Assembly: GCA_950022655.1 (NCBI GenBank)
Contig: OX465587.1
Location: 25,299,716 to 25,363,715 of the forward strand
DNA length: 64,000 bases
Reading direction: 5' to 3'
Source: Alentia gelatinosa
Taxonomy: Eukaryota; Annelida; Polychaeta; Phyllodocida; Polynoidae
Shown here piece after piece: positions 33,736-45,729 of this stretch (its first letter is position 1; the number at the start of each line of letters is the position of its first letter). A program made the position numbers and the translations under genes. Under the pieces are notes generated by a model. It was not told where the DNA came from. It made no database searches and saw nothing but the letters and a program-made list of their open reading frames with translations.

Positions 33736-36700
33736 CTTGGGGGCATGCCCAGAATACTCCAGGTTTCTTTCCTCTGGCTCCCTCAAGACAAAGCTGGAAA
33801 CTAATCCTAGCTATTGTTACCAGCAAAACCTAGTTTTAGTTGATGCATATTTTGCCATATGGAACCCTGTTCCATACAGTATTTATACCTCCTGCTTGTA
33901 TGTATCTGTCACATACTTGTGTCATGCTCTACCTGTTACTATTAACTATAGCTAACATATAAAAAGGTTTAGACGGTTAAGGTATGGATCGGAGCTGACC
34001 ATTGCATGTCAGAATCTCAGACCATTGTGGGGCATGCCATGGAGGAAAAATGTGACACCACTTGGTTTCAATTCCTGGCTCACTCTTGCTGGTTTTCTCT
34101 CCCCATATTGTGAAGGTTATATGGCCTTGTTATTGGTGCCCATAGTGCCCTTGAGCCCTGATACCTTTCCCAGGATGTCACAGTTTTAGTGTTGCACCTG
34201 CTACTCCTCAGGAAGTAAGGCAGGCCAGCAAGGAGGAGGAGAGGTAGCCAGAGGAGAGGTAGCCTGAAGGGCAGGATAAGGAGACCACCTCTGAACTAGA
34301 GGAGCAAGAAGGGGAGGAGACATGGGAGGGAGAGACCCTAAAGTGTCCTTCTGAGTAGAAAAGTCAACCAAAGGGGCTTTGCATCACTCATCCTGCCTAA
34401 GAGGGCCATAGAGGAAATATATTAGAGATCATATTAGAAAGAAAACACAGGGTACCATTTTTAGGGTACATGATTGTCAGGTGGAAATGGGGATAACATG
34501 TTACAGATCAACAATCTTTATCTCCACATTATGCAATATGGCACCAGCTGACAATTATTTGCCTCCCCAATAAATTGAAAGCAGTTATGTACATATAATT
34601 GGTTTGTGGCAAGCTTTTTACATTAACCATCTCTGCACAGTGTATCCATCTGAAGCACACATTCAGCTGCAATGTCAGGAGTGTTAATCATCAGGCTAGT
34701 AAACATGTATCAGCATCAGTATTTTCTCAGTTACTTTCAATACAAAGGTAGGAAAACCATCTGTCAGGTGGAAAGAGTTTGTTTTGGTTGATAATTATGA
34801 TTAAATCTCAAGTGACACCACCCAATGACTGATTTTTAATGAATACATAATTGGTGATCATTTAGTCACCAGGTGGAAATGCATAAGTTGATCAAAATGA
34901 ATAATAACATTAAGGATGACATGCTATACCATGTGATTGAGTAACAGAATGATCTTGACACATCCTGCCCCCAGCTGTGTACATTGACACTAATAGCCAT
35001 TAATGAGAGAATGGCTTTGCCATAGGTTCCCATCAATAAAGGGTTAATAAGAAGACTTTGAAGTGCTGTGGGGGAGGAAGCACTGAGGACAAAAGTACTG
35101 ACATGGTGGCAGTGCCTCAGGGCCCCATTGCTCCACTTTTTGTGGTATCGCTAGCTATAATTGTATCACAATTTTATTTTACGAAAATTTTAACGATCTG
35201 ACTAAAAATCGTTGCTCCCATGATATTGTATCGTATCCCTATATTCATGCAGTATTGCTAATTTGTATGATGCGATAGCTATACAACAATTCAGGGGTAC
35301 ATATTGAATGAGACAGTGGAAGATACATCCAGGGATGGCCGGGTGATACCTTAAGGCATCATTTACAAAATATTCGTTTTTGTGAATAAAATTGGAAATA
35401 TTTGCTCAATCAACCTGAAATATTCACAGTATGTATGTATAACATCATATTTGATATTTTTAGGTGATTTAAAGCATAGCATTTAGTATCATATGAGATG
35501 CCATGTGATGTTAAGATAAAAGTATCACAATTAGGGTTATATGTCCGACCTCTAGTGGTATTCACTGGCACTAGTACCTGGCTCCATACCTGTACTACTA
35601 TGGTGAGTACCCAGTGCAATAGGGTTAAATACAGATGGTACAATAGTTAAAACTGATCTGACACCTGGTTATGTGGAGCGCTATCTCCTATAGGTAGATG
35701 AACAATGGGCGGGGGTGGTAGTGCCACCATGGATCATTATTGAGAATATCAGACAAGGCCATTTCTAACCAAAGTAATGCAATATGCAGACATCTGCCCT
35801 GATGTGAGGGTCTGCATAAAAAGTATCGCTGAAAGGCATATTTTAGGTGGTGATGCAATTCCAACTCAATCCACTAATTTTCTGGAGCAACATTTATGCC
35901 CTTGGATCACTATTCTATGATCTGCAAAGGCATCGTAAACATGAAGCAATTCCCCTCCCCTGGGGGTTCTGGTGGGCATACACCAGAAAGTGTATGGTGC
36001 CAGATGACACCATATAGAGGGTAACATAACACCATGTGGTGCCTTTTTTCTCCTTTGTTAGGGTATGCATCACCCATTCTGACATTCTGATTTGCCATGG
36101 TTAACTCTGATCCTAGACATGGCCCACTCAACCTTTTGTGGATATGTTACCCTCTAGTTCTGTTGATGACTGTCATTTCAATAATATACAGACTATATAT
36201 TCTTAATTTGGCACCTTGCTTATGCCTTTCCTGCCAGGTACCTGCAGCATCAGGACAGGTAGCAGTGTCAGTATAAATGCCCACTGGGGCAAGTTCTTAA
36301 AGGCCAATTGCAGAAATGTCATGTAACACATTTCATAACGTCATGTAATACATTATCCTTGATATTATGTTTTTTTTTGTCTAAAATTCCAAATATATCA
36401 TACCTACATTCTAAGGAAATTTCACCTTTCTTGATCTATCATAAACTAAATTGTTTCATAAAACAAGTAATCCATGAATAATAATAACTCAAGGCATCAC
36501 CCAGTCATGCATGGTGATGCCTCCAAGCATCATCCAGCCACACTTGATCTCTCTAGTCATCACCCAGTGTGACTTGGTAATTCTCTGTGTCATCAGGGAT
36601 GCCAGTTTGTAGGATTTTGCCTACATGTAGGATTTTCATTTTAGTCTCAAAGAGATGGAAATTTAAAGAAATTGTATGTTTTGAGAACAATATAGACTCC

Positions 36701-37479
36701 AGGTTCCCTAATATCTAAATCATAGATGAACTTCTTCTGTCATCTTTCGAAATTCTGAATTCTGCTACCCCCAGCACACTCAGTCAGAGAGCCTATGGAT
36801 CCCAGTGCTCCAACCTACAGCTGTAGGATGGCAGGATTCCTGTGGGAAATGCTCCTACGGATAAGGGCAAACATAAATACTGACATCTGATTGGCTTAAA
36901 ATATGTCAGGTGAGAATAGAGTTATTAAATTATTACAAAGTCTAAAAGAAAATATAAGAGGAATACCTAATGAACTTGTTAAGATATTCTGCAGAATATA
37001 GAACTGACAGTGTGTGGTAATCTTTCTTAAATGATTTTCTTTCAAGATTACCCCATTTAGTGCAGAACTACACATATACCCACTCTCACAGCAGATATCT
37101 AGATATCCTATACTGCCAGTCCATGCCCAAGGATCTTTTAAGAGAGTGATGGGAATTCCCCTACACCATGTGCGTTTTAGGTGATACATAGACTGGCTTC
37201 AGTCCCCATGTAGGAATTTTTCCTGACCCCAACTGGCATCCCTGTGTCATGTGTTTACATTGCCTAAACTATAAATCATGCACAACTGCATCATGTCACA
37301 GATCTTTTGATGACATCTTACTCTTGTATAAAATGCATCATATAGACCATGTACCAAATAGTGTTATATGCTATGTGTCATATCTTCATTAATTTCAAGG
37401 TATTTAGATCCAATATGAGAGCCCAAATATTGCATTCTGAGATTGCAGATGCATCCCATTGGATTCTGCATACTAAAAT
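33736..37479. other. Interior of the TIR element, non-coding
   Basis: 3.7 kb between the arms. Features seen: a purine-rich GGAGGAGGAG tract (34,200-34,340), three diverged CATCACCCAGT-type repeats of about 38 bp (36,488-36,600), and an isolated TTGCCATGGTTAAC at about 36,092. CpG is scarce except in short patches (about 35,140-35,280). All frames are closed at short intervals. A stretch at 34,050-34,080 (GGTTTCAATTCC) weakly resembles a Pol III B box. Confidence 0.6.
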
Positions 37480-38891
37480 GTCCAAGAATAGATACTTACT
37501 TTATGTCTCTATCTTTAATGGCTAAAAGATTATAGCAGTTTGTTTAGATAACAATCACAGTTGGTTCCTGTAATGGATGCTCTCTGCTGCATTGGTTGCC
37601 ATGACAACCAAATTCTTAGGGAATATCAATGAACCATGATATCCTAAATGTATACAAAAAAAGCTCATGAAACCTCATGAGAAGATGTTTTATGGCTATT
37701 TTTCAGACACTTACTATTCATGTGTAAGAAAATGGTAATCTCTGAGTAAATCACTATACAACCATGTTGTCATGGAAACAAAAGTGATGCTACATTCTTT
37801 TGGTCAAAATAGTGGCAGAATCATATTCCCCATGTAATGATTGACCAACATGGCACATTTCATGCAGTAGACTCTCCAAGTACGAGGACAAATACTTACA
37901 TTAGTTCTCTATCATCAACGGCTAAGAAGCTAGTAATTTGCTTTGACAACAATCAGAGCTGGTTACTGCAGTGGCTGTTTTGTGCTAAACTGGTTGTCAT
38001 GGCAATCAAATTCTAAGGGAATGAAAAGAACAACTCCACATTATGTCCCAAATGTATACATCATGAAAATAAAATCTCATGAGTAGGTGTTTAGCTCCTA
38101 TTTCTTACATCTCTTATTCATATTTGCAGGAAATTGGTGGTTTCTAAGTAGATTATTATGCATTAAGGTTGCCATGGAAACAAAAGTGATGCTACATTCT
38201 TTTTGTCAAAAGAGTGGCAGAATCATATTCCCCATGTAATGATTGACCAACATGGTGAGTTTCATGCAGTAGACTCTCTAATGGCCTTTTTGAGACTTTA
38301 CTCTTCTACTAGTTGCCATGTCATGCAGATTTGCCATACAAATGTCCAGTTTGTGTATCATTATCTGGCTGCTTTGGTCATAGAAAAAACCTTGTTATGG
38401 TTGCCATGGGAACAATTGAATGACTTCAAAAAATGGTGGTACCTATCAATGCTGTGTGTTATTGCTAAATTTATCAATTTGTATGTGTCATTCATAAAAT
38501 CATTCTTTTTATCCAACTTTAATAACCATGAGAAAACCAAAAATGGGGGTTCCCCCACAAATTGGAATGTTACCATGGCAACAGTTCTTCCAAGAAAACA
38601 GAAAAGGGAATATTTCCATACTGTACACTTTTGGCCAAAGAATGATAAATTTTACCAACAGAAAAAATGCATTTATTCACCTTTTCTTATAAAAGTATGT
38701 ATTATGTGTCAGTATGTATTAAATTTTGTTTTCCTTCTATTACCATGGAAACGAGTATGATGCTACACTTTTTGGAACAAACGAGTATCAGATTCAGATT
38801 CCTGAGGTCATAATTGACTAATATGGCAAGTTTCAGCCAGTAGACTTTCGGGGGTCAATTTTACCCATTTTTAGGCCATTTGCTCCTCTAC
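37480..38891 (-). repeat. Right inverted arm
   Basis: Reverse complement of the left arm. Units are bounded by TAGACTCTC at about 37,873 and 38,275 (period 402), plus the outer 610 bp. One unit fewer than the left arm. Inner units differ from the left arm at many positions (for example CATATTCCCC versus CAGATTCCCC), unlike the near-identical outer part. Confidence 0.9.
37595..38752. promoter_or_regulatory. Right array of seven RFX X-box-like palindromes
   Basis: Sites start at 37,595 (GTTGCCATGACAAC), 37,766 (GTTGTCATGGAAAC), 37,993, 38,168 (GTTGCCATGGAAAC), 38,400 (GTTGCCATGGGAAC), 38,569 (GTTACCATGGCAAC) and 38,739. Reading inward, the spacings 170, 169, 232, 175, 227 and 171 mirror the left array. 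A further half site is at 38,312. Confidence 0.75.
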
Positions 38892-38897
38892 TAAAAC

Positions 38898-39330
38898 GTG
38901 TACTTTCTATTAGCTTATCATCCGTCGTATACAAAGTCGCCATTGAAAATGTATGGAGACTCAGAAAACCACTACCCATTGTTTAAAAACTGTGAGATAC
39001 CATACGGATTCAAATCCATTGTATACAGCCTCAAAGCCCTTTTATTCAGGGAACTATTATCTTTGTGCTATAGAGCAAAGGAATAGTCCCTATTGATACA
39101 CCCTTTAATATGGCAATTCCTGGGTTAAGGAATATGGATATTAATGGATCTGTAAATCCCCCGTGGTTTACGGCCGCCTGTCAATAAAACCATCGAATAT
39201 TTTCTATCCATTCTGTAACAAACATGTATGTAAAGGGATTAATTGATAGAGATAGGATACATATGTTCAAGTCAAGATTATATGTCATAAATCAGGTTCG
39301 ATCAGGTAGTTGATGCAGAATCTGGTTTCT
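38898..39330. other. Unannotated flank
   Basis: Nothing beyond chance ORFs is visible. Ordinary CpG content resumes here. Confidence 0.35.
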
Positions 39331-39334
39331 AAGT

Positions 39335-39440
39335 AAAGAGCAGGCAGCCAGTCAGGCAGATAGGCAGACAGGTAGACAGAAAGGTAGCCAGACGGGCGCA
39401 GAACTGCTCACTAGTAGACAGACAGACAGACAGACAGACT
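39335..39440 (+). repeat. CAGA/GGCAGA microsatellite-like tract
   Basis: Degenerate AGGCAGA/AGGTAGA repeats are followed by about six perfect GACA units (39,416-39,438). Confidence 0.8.
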
Positions 39441-39893
39441 TAGTAGAAACACGAGGCGTTAGCCGAGTGTAGTGAGTAGCAGACCTGACCAGACTGGCAT
39501 AAACATTGACAAGGCTGACTCTCGTTTGATTTTGTATCTATCCTACCCCATCTCACCTATATACAGAGACAATTTTGTAATTATCCATGTTAGCAGCGTG
39601 TTGACACTCATCGGACGATGGCCACATTTATCAATGCTGCCGATCTACTTTCGTTATCTGGTCCCTGATTGGTCCGTTTTTTTATTCACGTCGGTGCATA
39701 AATAATACTTTATTCAACGCTCCGTCAAATACATTGAGTCAATGTTAAACCTATGGCGTTTTTTATTAGGGGTAGGATAAAGCGAGAGTCTCACTAGAGG
39801 GTGCTAGATATATAGGGAGACACAGTGAGAAGTATTCTCTTCTTCCCTCCATCCGCATCACCGGGACCATTTACGAGCCTCTCAATAAGGCGT

Positions 39894-39958
39894 ATGACGC
39901 GCGTCATGGAACCCGCGTCAGGCAGCGAGCAGCTGTTTGCACACCCGGAGCTGCTCGC
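39894..39958. repeat. Palindrome and adjacent GC hairpin
   Basis: ATGACGCGCGTCAT (39,894-39,907) is a perfect palindrome resembling a doubled CRE half-site. GCGAGCAGCT (39,925-39,934) pairs with AGCTGCTCGC (39,949-39,958). A TATTTATATATA stretch follows at about 39,971. Confidence 0.6.
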
Positions 39959-39969
39959 TAGCTGCTCAC

Positions 39970-40300
39970 TCTATTTATATATACCCATGACGTGTATACT
40001 GTAAATACGCACCGTTTCACCATATAACGTAAAAAACATACCATACGGATCAGGGTTCCGTACTACAAAATACGGAACCCTGTTCCGTCTAGGTCTACTG
40101 AAACATGTAAAATTATACGGTAAAGGTTTATCAGTTTCGGGTATATGATAAATATAGAACAATCTATCGTGCTTTTTCAAGTCACAATACTAGATGGGAA
40201 TTTACAGTTAGCACGGAACTCGGCTAAACGCCTCGTTCCATACAAACCTCAACTGACCCCATCTCGTTTTGTAGCTTGTACAGCATGGTCAGGCCGTTCT
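39970..40300 (+). mobile_element. Repeat family D, copy 2
   Basis: Same order of blocks as 10,650-10,972. It contains a perfect 12-bp stem, CAGGGTTCCGTA / TACGGAACCCTG (40,051-40,062 and 40,071-40,082), which is not conserved in copy 1. No ORF of note. Confidence 0.7.
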
Positions 40301-40941
40301 ACACGAGTACAGCGACACAGTGCTCGAGTCCGGGGCTCGGGAGGAGTATAATTATGGGGCGTCACGCGCGGACCCTATCCTGTCCTCATCCCAGACAAGA
40401 GCACACAAATATGAGCAATACCTTTAAATAGAGCGCTGATAGCACCACGCCACGAGGACCACATCTCAGTTACGCCTTGTTTCACTTGCCGTACATTAAA
40501 CATTGGTCCCTGAGCTGATGTATTTGGAGATAACTAGGGTTTGCCATATGAATGAAAAATTGGTGTATCGATGTTTCTGAGGTAACTGTTTCTAAAAATA
40601 CGTTAGCACCATTAGTGGTTAAACAGGTGAATTGTAGTGTTCTGCCCTGTTCGACACTCTTTTTATTGATGCTGGTAAATGATGTTATGCTATTTTGCGT
40701 TTATTGCTCTCGGAAAGCTTGTACAGTAGTTTTTATTTATGTTATATGATTAGATATTGAGGCCTGCGAGGACCTATATCCACTAATATAACGATATATG
40801 TATTTGCCTAATGTCTGGAAATGATTCCTACGGTTTTCGGTTCAATGCAAAAGGTATAGCATATTTTTATATGTATATCTGTGGACGAATGTCATTCACT
40901 TACTGGTCGGTTGTACATGATTGTTCCATCACTGATTGACG

Positions 40942-41312
40942 AGTCTACGACAATGGCTCCCCGACAAGGTCCACGATAGGCCTACGATTGGAGGCCTTGT
41001 CGTGGTTGGTGGACCCAATTCCCGACAAGAGTCTACGACAAGGCCACGATCGGAAGCTTGTCGGGAGCCTTCCGACAAGGGTACTACAACATCGAACATG
41101 TTCGATTTTTCCTACGACTGGACCCTTGTCGTGGAGTGGCATGGTTTCCTCGATACCACTGTCGTAGTTTGTCGGTACCATGGACGTCTTTTTTACGGGA
41201 ACAACGCTGTCTTAAAGCCCCCTTCATAAGACAAGGCTGCGACAAGCGCCGATTGGAACTTTCTTGTCGGTGCTTGTCGTAGCCTTGTCGTGGTTGGTGG
41301 ACACCCCTCTTA
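40942..41312. mobile_element. CGACAA-rich palindromic element, copy 2
   Basis: It aligns with the reverse complement of 26,002-26,451 over most of its length (GGTTGGTGGACCC...CCCGACAAG; ATCGAACAT; TTTCCTCGATA). It has deletions inside and a lost or degraded left terminus. The right terminus, TTGGTGGACACCCCTCTT, is recognisable. Confidence 0.75.
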
Positions 41313-41822
41313 AGTAGCTAAAATGGCGTATATTGCATATACCTGATATTCATATAATAAAATGACAGGGTGACATTTGCCAAAAATATTCCTCAATTTG
41401 TAAGTGTGTTTATGAGTACCTCGTTTTTCTTTAACTCGTTACGTCTGTACCGAATCAACTCGGAACGGAATCAATGCAACCAACCTCACCCTGTCTTCAT
41501 ACATTACTGGACACATATCTGGTGTTGGCTTACAGCAGTCATATCGTTGATTACTGAGAAGCCATGTCATTAGGTTTTTTCCTGATACTGATGTTGTTTA
41601 CTCACGACTGACCATCTCTCTTCTTTTTTCTACTTTCAGGTAAACACAGTTTTGGTGGTTATTGACTGTCATTTTCGTGGAACGCAGTAAACACAGAAGG
41701 TATTTACATCGCATACTTAAGTTTTGTCACCCTTCTAATGATAGCTGTCTAAAGTGAAAAATGAGTAATCAGCTATATCTTGTTTACACCTGCCTAGAAT
41801 TCGGGAAAAGAGACAGGCGTAG

Positions 41823-42245
41823 GACAATTAAAGATTGAAAGATACTGAATAGCGGTAATTAAAGACATAAAAGACATTTAGATTCACAGCTGTCGATGTA
41901 TGAAAATTAGATAAAGATCGAAAGATACTGAGTAACAGTAACTGAAGTAGATATAAAAGACATTTGGATTCAGAGCTGTCGATGTATGAAAATTGAATGT
42001 AGATCGAAACATACTGATTAGTAACTGAAGTAGATATAAAAACCATTTGGATTCAGAGCTTTCGATGTATGAAAATTGAAAAAAAAGATCGAGAGATACT
42101 GACTAGCAGTAACCGAAGTAGATATAAAAACCATTTGGATTCAGAGCTCTCGAAGTATGAGCATTGAATAAAGTTTAGAGACAGTGACTAGCGCTAACTG
42201 AAGTAGATATAAAAGACATTTGAATTCGGAGCTGTGGACGTCATC
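41823..42245 (+). repeat. 86-bp minisatellite, about five units
   Basis: The anchor ACATTTGGATTCAGAGCT recurs at about 41,873, 41,959, 42,043, 42,131 and 42,215 (period 84-88). Each unit also contains CGATGTATGAAAATTGA, AGATCGAAAGATACTGA and GAAGTAGATATAAAA. Minus-strand frames through it are by-products. Confidence 0.9.
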
Positions 42246-42466
42246 GTAATAAAAGTGGAAGAAGTAACTCACATTGAAATCTAAGAATAGTTGAGACTTC
42301 TTTATCATCCACCTATTGCTATGTGTCCATAGAAAACACATATAGGGAGCTTGTATCCACATACCCGGAGCATACGCTCTGAGTTGCAATAAAGTGCGCC
42401 GAAAAATAGTACGTACCTAAAACAAACTACTGTCGGCGCGCCAGCTATCTGGAAAAGGAGTATGAT

Positions 42467-42618
42467 TAACACAATGTTGACTGGTTTCAGATAAAAGTGG
42501 TCATATACTCCTCAGAGTTGACTGCGCAATATCCTCGCAAGAGCTCGGATATAACTACGTGGCATCTTCTTGGAGCACTCTGTCGCTTGTATCTGAAACC
42601 ATTCAATATTGTGTATTC
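42467..42618. mobile_element. MITE family K
   Basis: The arms TAACACAATGTTGACTGG...TTTCAGATA and TATCTGAAACC...ATTCAATATTGTGTA are inverted. A truncated relative lies at 15,056-15,110. Confidence 0.65.
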
Positions 42619-42989
42619 ATTATATAGCGGAAAATCTGATTACAAACCTGCATTGTTTTTTCAATTCCAAGACTCATACACGAATCAATTTATTATCATG
42701 CTAAGAATCATAGATCTTACAATTCATTGCAAATGTAGTCACGAATAGTACCAATAAAATGCACATATACTTGGTGAGGCAGATTGTGCACCATCAAATG
42801 CGTGAGAGAGAAATGGAATTGTACATTTTCGAAGCACAAACAAGCAAGGGCTTTGTATACATACAGGCCTCCTGTTTTTATTAGTTTCTTGTAAACGGCT
42901 CAGTATTGTGACACGCATACCCTGTACACGCGCTATGCCTAACAGGTATCCATTCACGATAGATGGCAGTAGCAAAGAGGGAGTAACCA

Positions 42990-44500
42990 TTGGAGTCGCA
43001 CCACACTGGCATGACGTATGGACGCGTCAGGCAGTGGGCGCTTCTCTCCATTGTCACACCACGAACAGCTCGATACTCCAGATCCATTGTCGTCTGCTCT
43101 CGTGACAAATGTTCCCGCGCAATCTCGCCGGGTTTCGGCGGGCAATCTCAGGCCCAGCAACACTCTCCCCCACTGGTCGTCTCGGGCCTATTCAGCCCAG
43201 CGATCTGGGCTACCCCAAGGAGCGCGAGCCAGTGACGTATGGTGGAGATGTACCCATGCACCCGCAGTATCATCTGGGATAAACGGAAACCTCCTTCCTA
43301 CTCACGGTCTTGTGTGTAATGGGAGGTTTTTTTATGGACTTTCTCTGCTGTCTCCCGTTTTTTTAGGATGCTATCTATTTTTTAGCATGATCGCTCCGGC
43401 CCGAGGGGGATTGGGTACAATTGTCACGCTTGTCAGATTGCGTGGGAATCACATCTCTCTGGGATCTATTTAGTACGGCTTTATAGATTCCACGTGGCGT
43501 CATTCTATAGATTCCCCAGCAACACCTATAATGGATCACCCCTCCGAGTACGAGAAAAGTGTCAAGCCATAATTGATTCATCATGTTATTGTATTATTTT
43601 CCCCAACTGGATCCATCCACAATATCTATGGATAATTCATCTTGCGGGACGAGGTATCTATAGATAACAGATCATCCCTCGGGGTCGTGGGTTCCTGTAT
43701 GGAGATCACTCATTGTCGACATGGCTATATTGGACATAATACAGGATTATGACACAGTATGTTTGGCGTAGGCAGAGTCAAATGCATTCAGTGCAAACTA
43801 TTGAGCCATCGACCAAATCCTGTTATTTATGTTTCAGCTGAATTGAGTCCTTCGTGGATAGATCAGCGCATGAGGAGACTGTTGGTGCATATCCTCCATG
43901 GTTTATTCTCTGGAAGACAGTAAATCAGTGTAACCGACCTGGTCCTATCTCTACCCTCACACACCTCGCTTCTTCCCATACATTGTTCAAGCCGACTAGT
44001 AATGAGTGTAGTTACTGCTACTGCAGCATGAATTTTATATACATTGCTGGCGTATTATGTGTTCACCACTAATGGTTAATTGAGTCCTTCGCGCCTGATT
44101 CACTGGGCCTGCTGCTTATGGACCAGCTCTATAGAGGACCTCTTCCTTTACACCCTGGTAAGGCGCAGCTGCTGCCTTCCTCTCCTGATTACAAGTTTGA
44201 GATTGATAATCGCATATTCAGATATTATAACCGGAGGGAGTAGGTTGTGTCTGATAGTGGTGGGCTCATTAAAATGGGGATAAAAGAAGACTTGATGCAA
44301 TAACGTCGGCTGCTGTTTTGAAATGGGTTGAATTATATAAGAGTTGGGATGTAGGGCAGTGTCCAAATTATAGAATTGAATCATGCAGCTCCATATAGCT
44401 CTACAGTTTGACTGTCCATAAATGAACATTCTGGTCACGTATTTTATCCACCGATAACAGAGTCTCCATATTAAACCTATAGGGACTGTGTAATTCGCCG
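42990..44500. other. Unannotated; 43,000-43,260 CpG-rich
   Basis: The GC-rich part has overlapping frames on both strands and no splice-supported exon. 43,570-43,680 contains a loose inverted repeat of ATCTATGGATAA / TATCTATAGATAAC. Otherwise nothing recognised. Confidence 0.35.
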
Positions 44501-44519
44501 GGTGGGGATTACGGGTGCT

Positions 44520-44553
44520 CGTAATCTCCGCCCTACACAGAGCGGAGATTACG
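44520..44553. repeat. Hairpin CGTAATCTCCGC
   Basis: Perfect 12-bp stem: CGTAATCTCCGC (44,520-44,531) and its reverse complement (44,542-44,553) around a 10-nt loop. It shares its stem core with the palindrome at 657-678. Confidence 0.65.
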
Positions 44554-44860
44554 GAATAAAGTCCTTGTGTACAAAATAGTGCGTGGGAAGATCTGATGGC
44601 CGATGATCAGCTCAAGCACCTGTGTCATGCGAAATGATAACCACAAGTTTATGATGGTTTCCCGTTCACCCGCTAGGGTGGCACGACGTCAGTTCGGACT
44701 AGTGTTCTATAAATACGGCCTGACGCCGGAGACAGAGGGCCAAAGTTTAAAACAAAAGACCCCTAACGGCAATCGCTACGGGCTCACCAACTACGTTTTC
44801 TATAAACACATATCATATTTCACCACGAGGTATCGACACGACAGCCGCTAGGCATTGACC

Positions 44861-45045
44861 ATGGAGCTATCCATGAAGTACATACACAAAAATATCTAAA
44901 ATAAAAGAAACCTCAACTTCCCCTCCATCTTGTACGTTTACACCAAAAAAGGGATAGATCTATGCAAAATCTCCAAAATATTATAACTCCCGCCCCCCCC
45001 CCCCCCCCCCACTTACTGCGTCCGTACTTTATGGATGACCCCATA
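44861..45045 (+). mobile_element. Poly-C MITE family G, copy 3
   Basis: Terminal inverted repeats TGGAGCTATCCATGAAGTAC and GTACTTTATGGATGACCCCA. Internal CTCCATCTTGTACG and a run of 18 C (44,993-45,010) precede the ACTTACTGCGTCCG right end. Same architecture as 16,407-16,576. Confidence 0.75.
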
Positions 45046-45049
45046 GAAA

Positions 45050-45725
45050 TCCGAACACTAGCGCTATAGTCGTTGTATTCAGGTAGTTGATGCTTGGGTA
45101 TGTATTTGAAGGGATGAAATCTGTAAAGATGGAAAGCTGGCTCTATCGGCAGAGCGTTGGTTTAGAAAACAGTAGGGAATAAATTTAGGATATTATATGT
45201 CGCTTCTGCTGGTGAAGTCCATACATTGACAGGAAGTAGTATATAGAAATACGCCTTTGTGGGAGGCGTGAATGGTTCATTATATTTATAACCTGCAGTG
45301 ATAACATAAATGGGTTAAGAGAATCAGACAACGTATATGACGGGTTTATATACGTGCGATGTATGTTGGAGCAGGATGAAAGGAAAGGGAGAAGAAAAGT
45401 GTGAGAAAGCATAGTTGTAGTCCGGCAATACCACGTCTATTTTACCTCGAAATCAATATCTACCAGTATGTGTGACTAATGGTAATAGACATATGCCCAC
45501 TGTCAGTCCAGAAATAGACTTCCCTCTCTGTGAACACTCAGATCCATGACGTCAGCAAGGGTCTGCGAAGTGACAGTGGCAGTAAATAGACAGTGGGGGT
45601 GGGGGAATGACGCCGGTATAGAGCTGAAGAGCTCCATGTCCAACACAAGACTATCTCAGTCGTTCACCTCAGTGTCTCTCGTATGAATCTTCCATGCTGA
45701 GCCCTATGCAACTAAGTAGTTTGTT
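45050..45725. other. Unannotated stretch
   Basis: No exon, repeat or structured element recognised. Confidence 0.35.
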
Positions 45726-45729
45726 TTTC

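Larger units (their letters stand above)
31959..38891. mobile_element. 6.9-kb long-terminal-inverted-repeat element carrying X-box arrays
   Basis: The termini are exact inverted copies beginning GTAGAGGAGCAAATGG and ending with its reverse complement. A TA dinucleotide flanks each side (31,957-31,958; 38,892-38,893), a possible TA target duplication. About 550 bp at each end are nearly identical: only two differences were counted across 32,100-32,530 versus its partner. The inner arms are tandem ~402-bp units, about three on the left and two on the right. The interior (33,736-37,479) has no transposase, integrase or reverse transcriptase signature. The whole element is poor in CpG compared with its flanks. 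The high arm identity indicates recent insertion or arm homogenisation. It resembles foldback or non-autonomous TIR elements in structure; the superfamily is unknown. Confidence 0.85.

Noticed and set aside
34040..34090. SINE head in the interior of the large element
   Set aside because: B-box-like GGTTTCAATTCC has mismatches and no A box was seen.
38203..38760. 185-codon frame as a transposon protein
   Set aside because: No known domain; the frame crosses tandem units and X-box palindromes and its twin exists only because the arms are near-identical. Reported as an observation, not a CDS.
40145..40351. Similar peptides at 10,769 and 40,145 (NIEQ start)
   Set aside because: Similarity follows from DNA homology of repeat family D; frames diverge and stop early.
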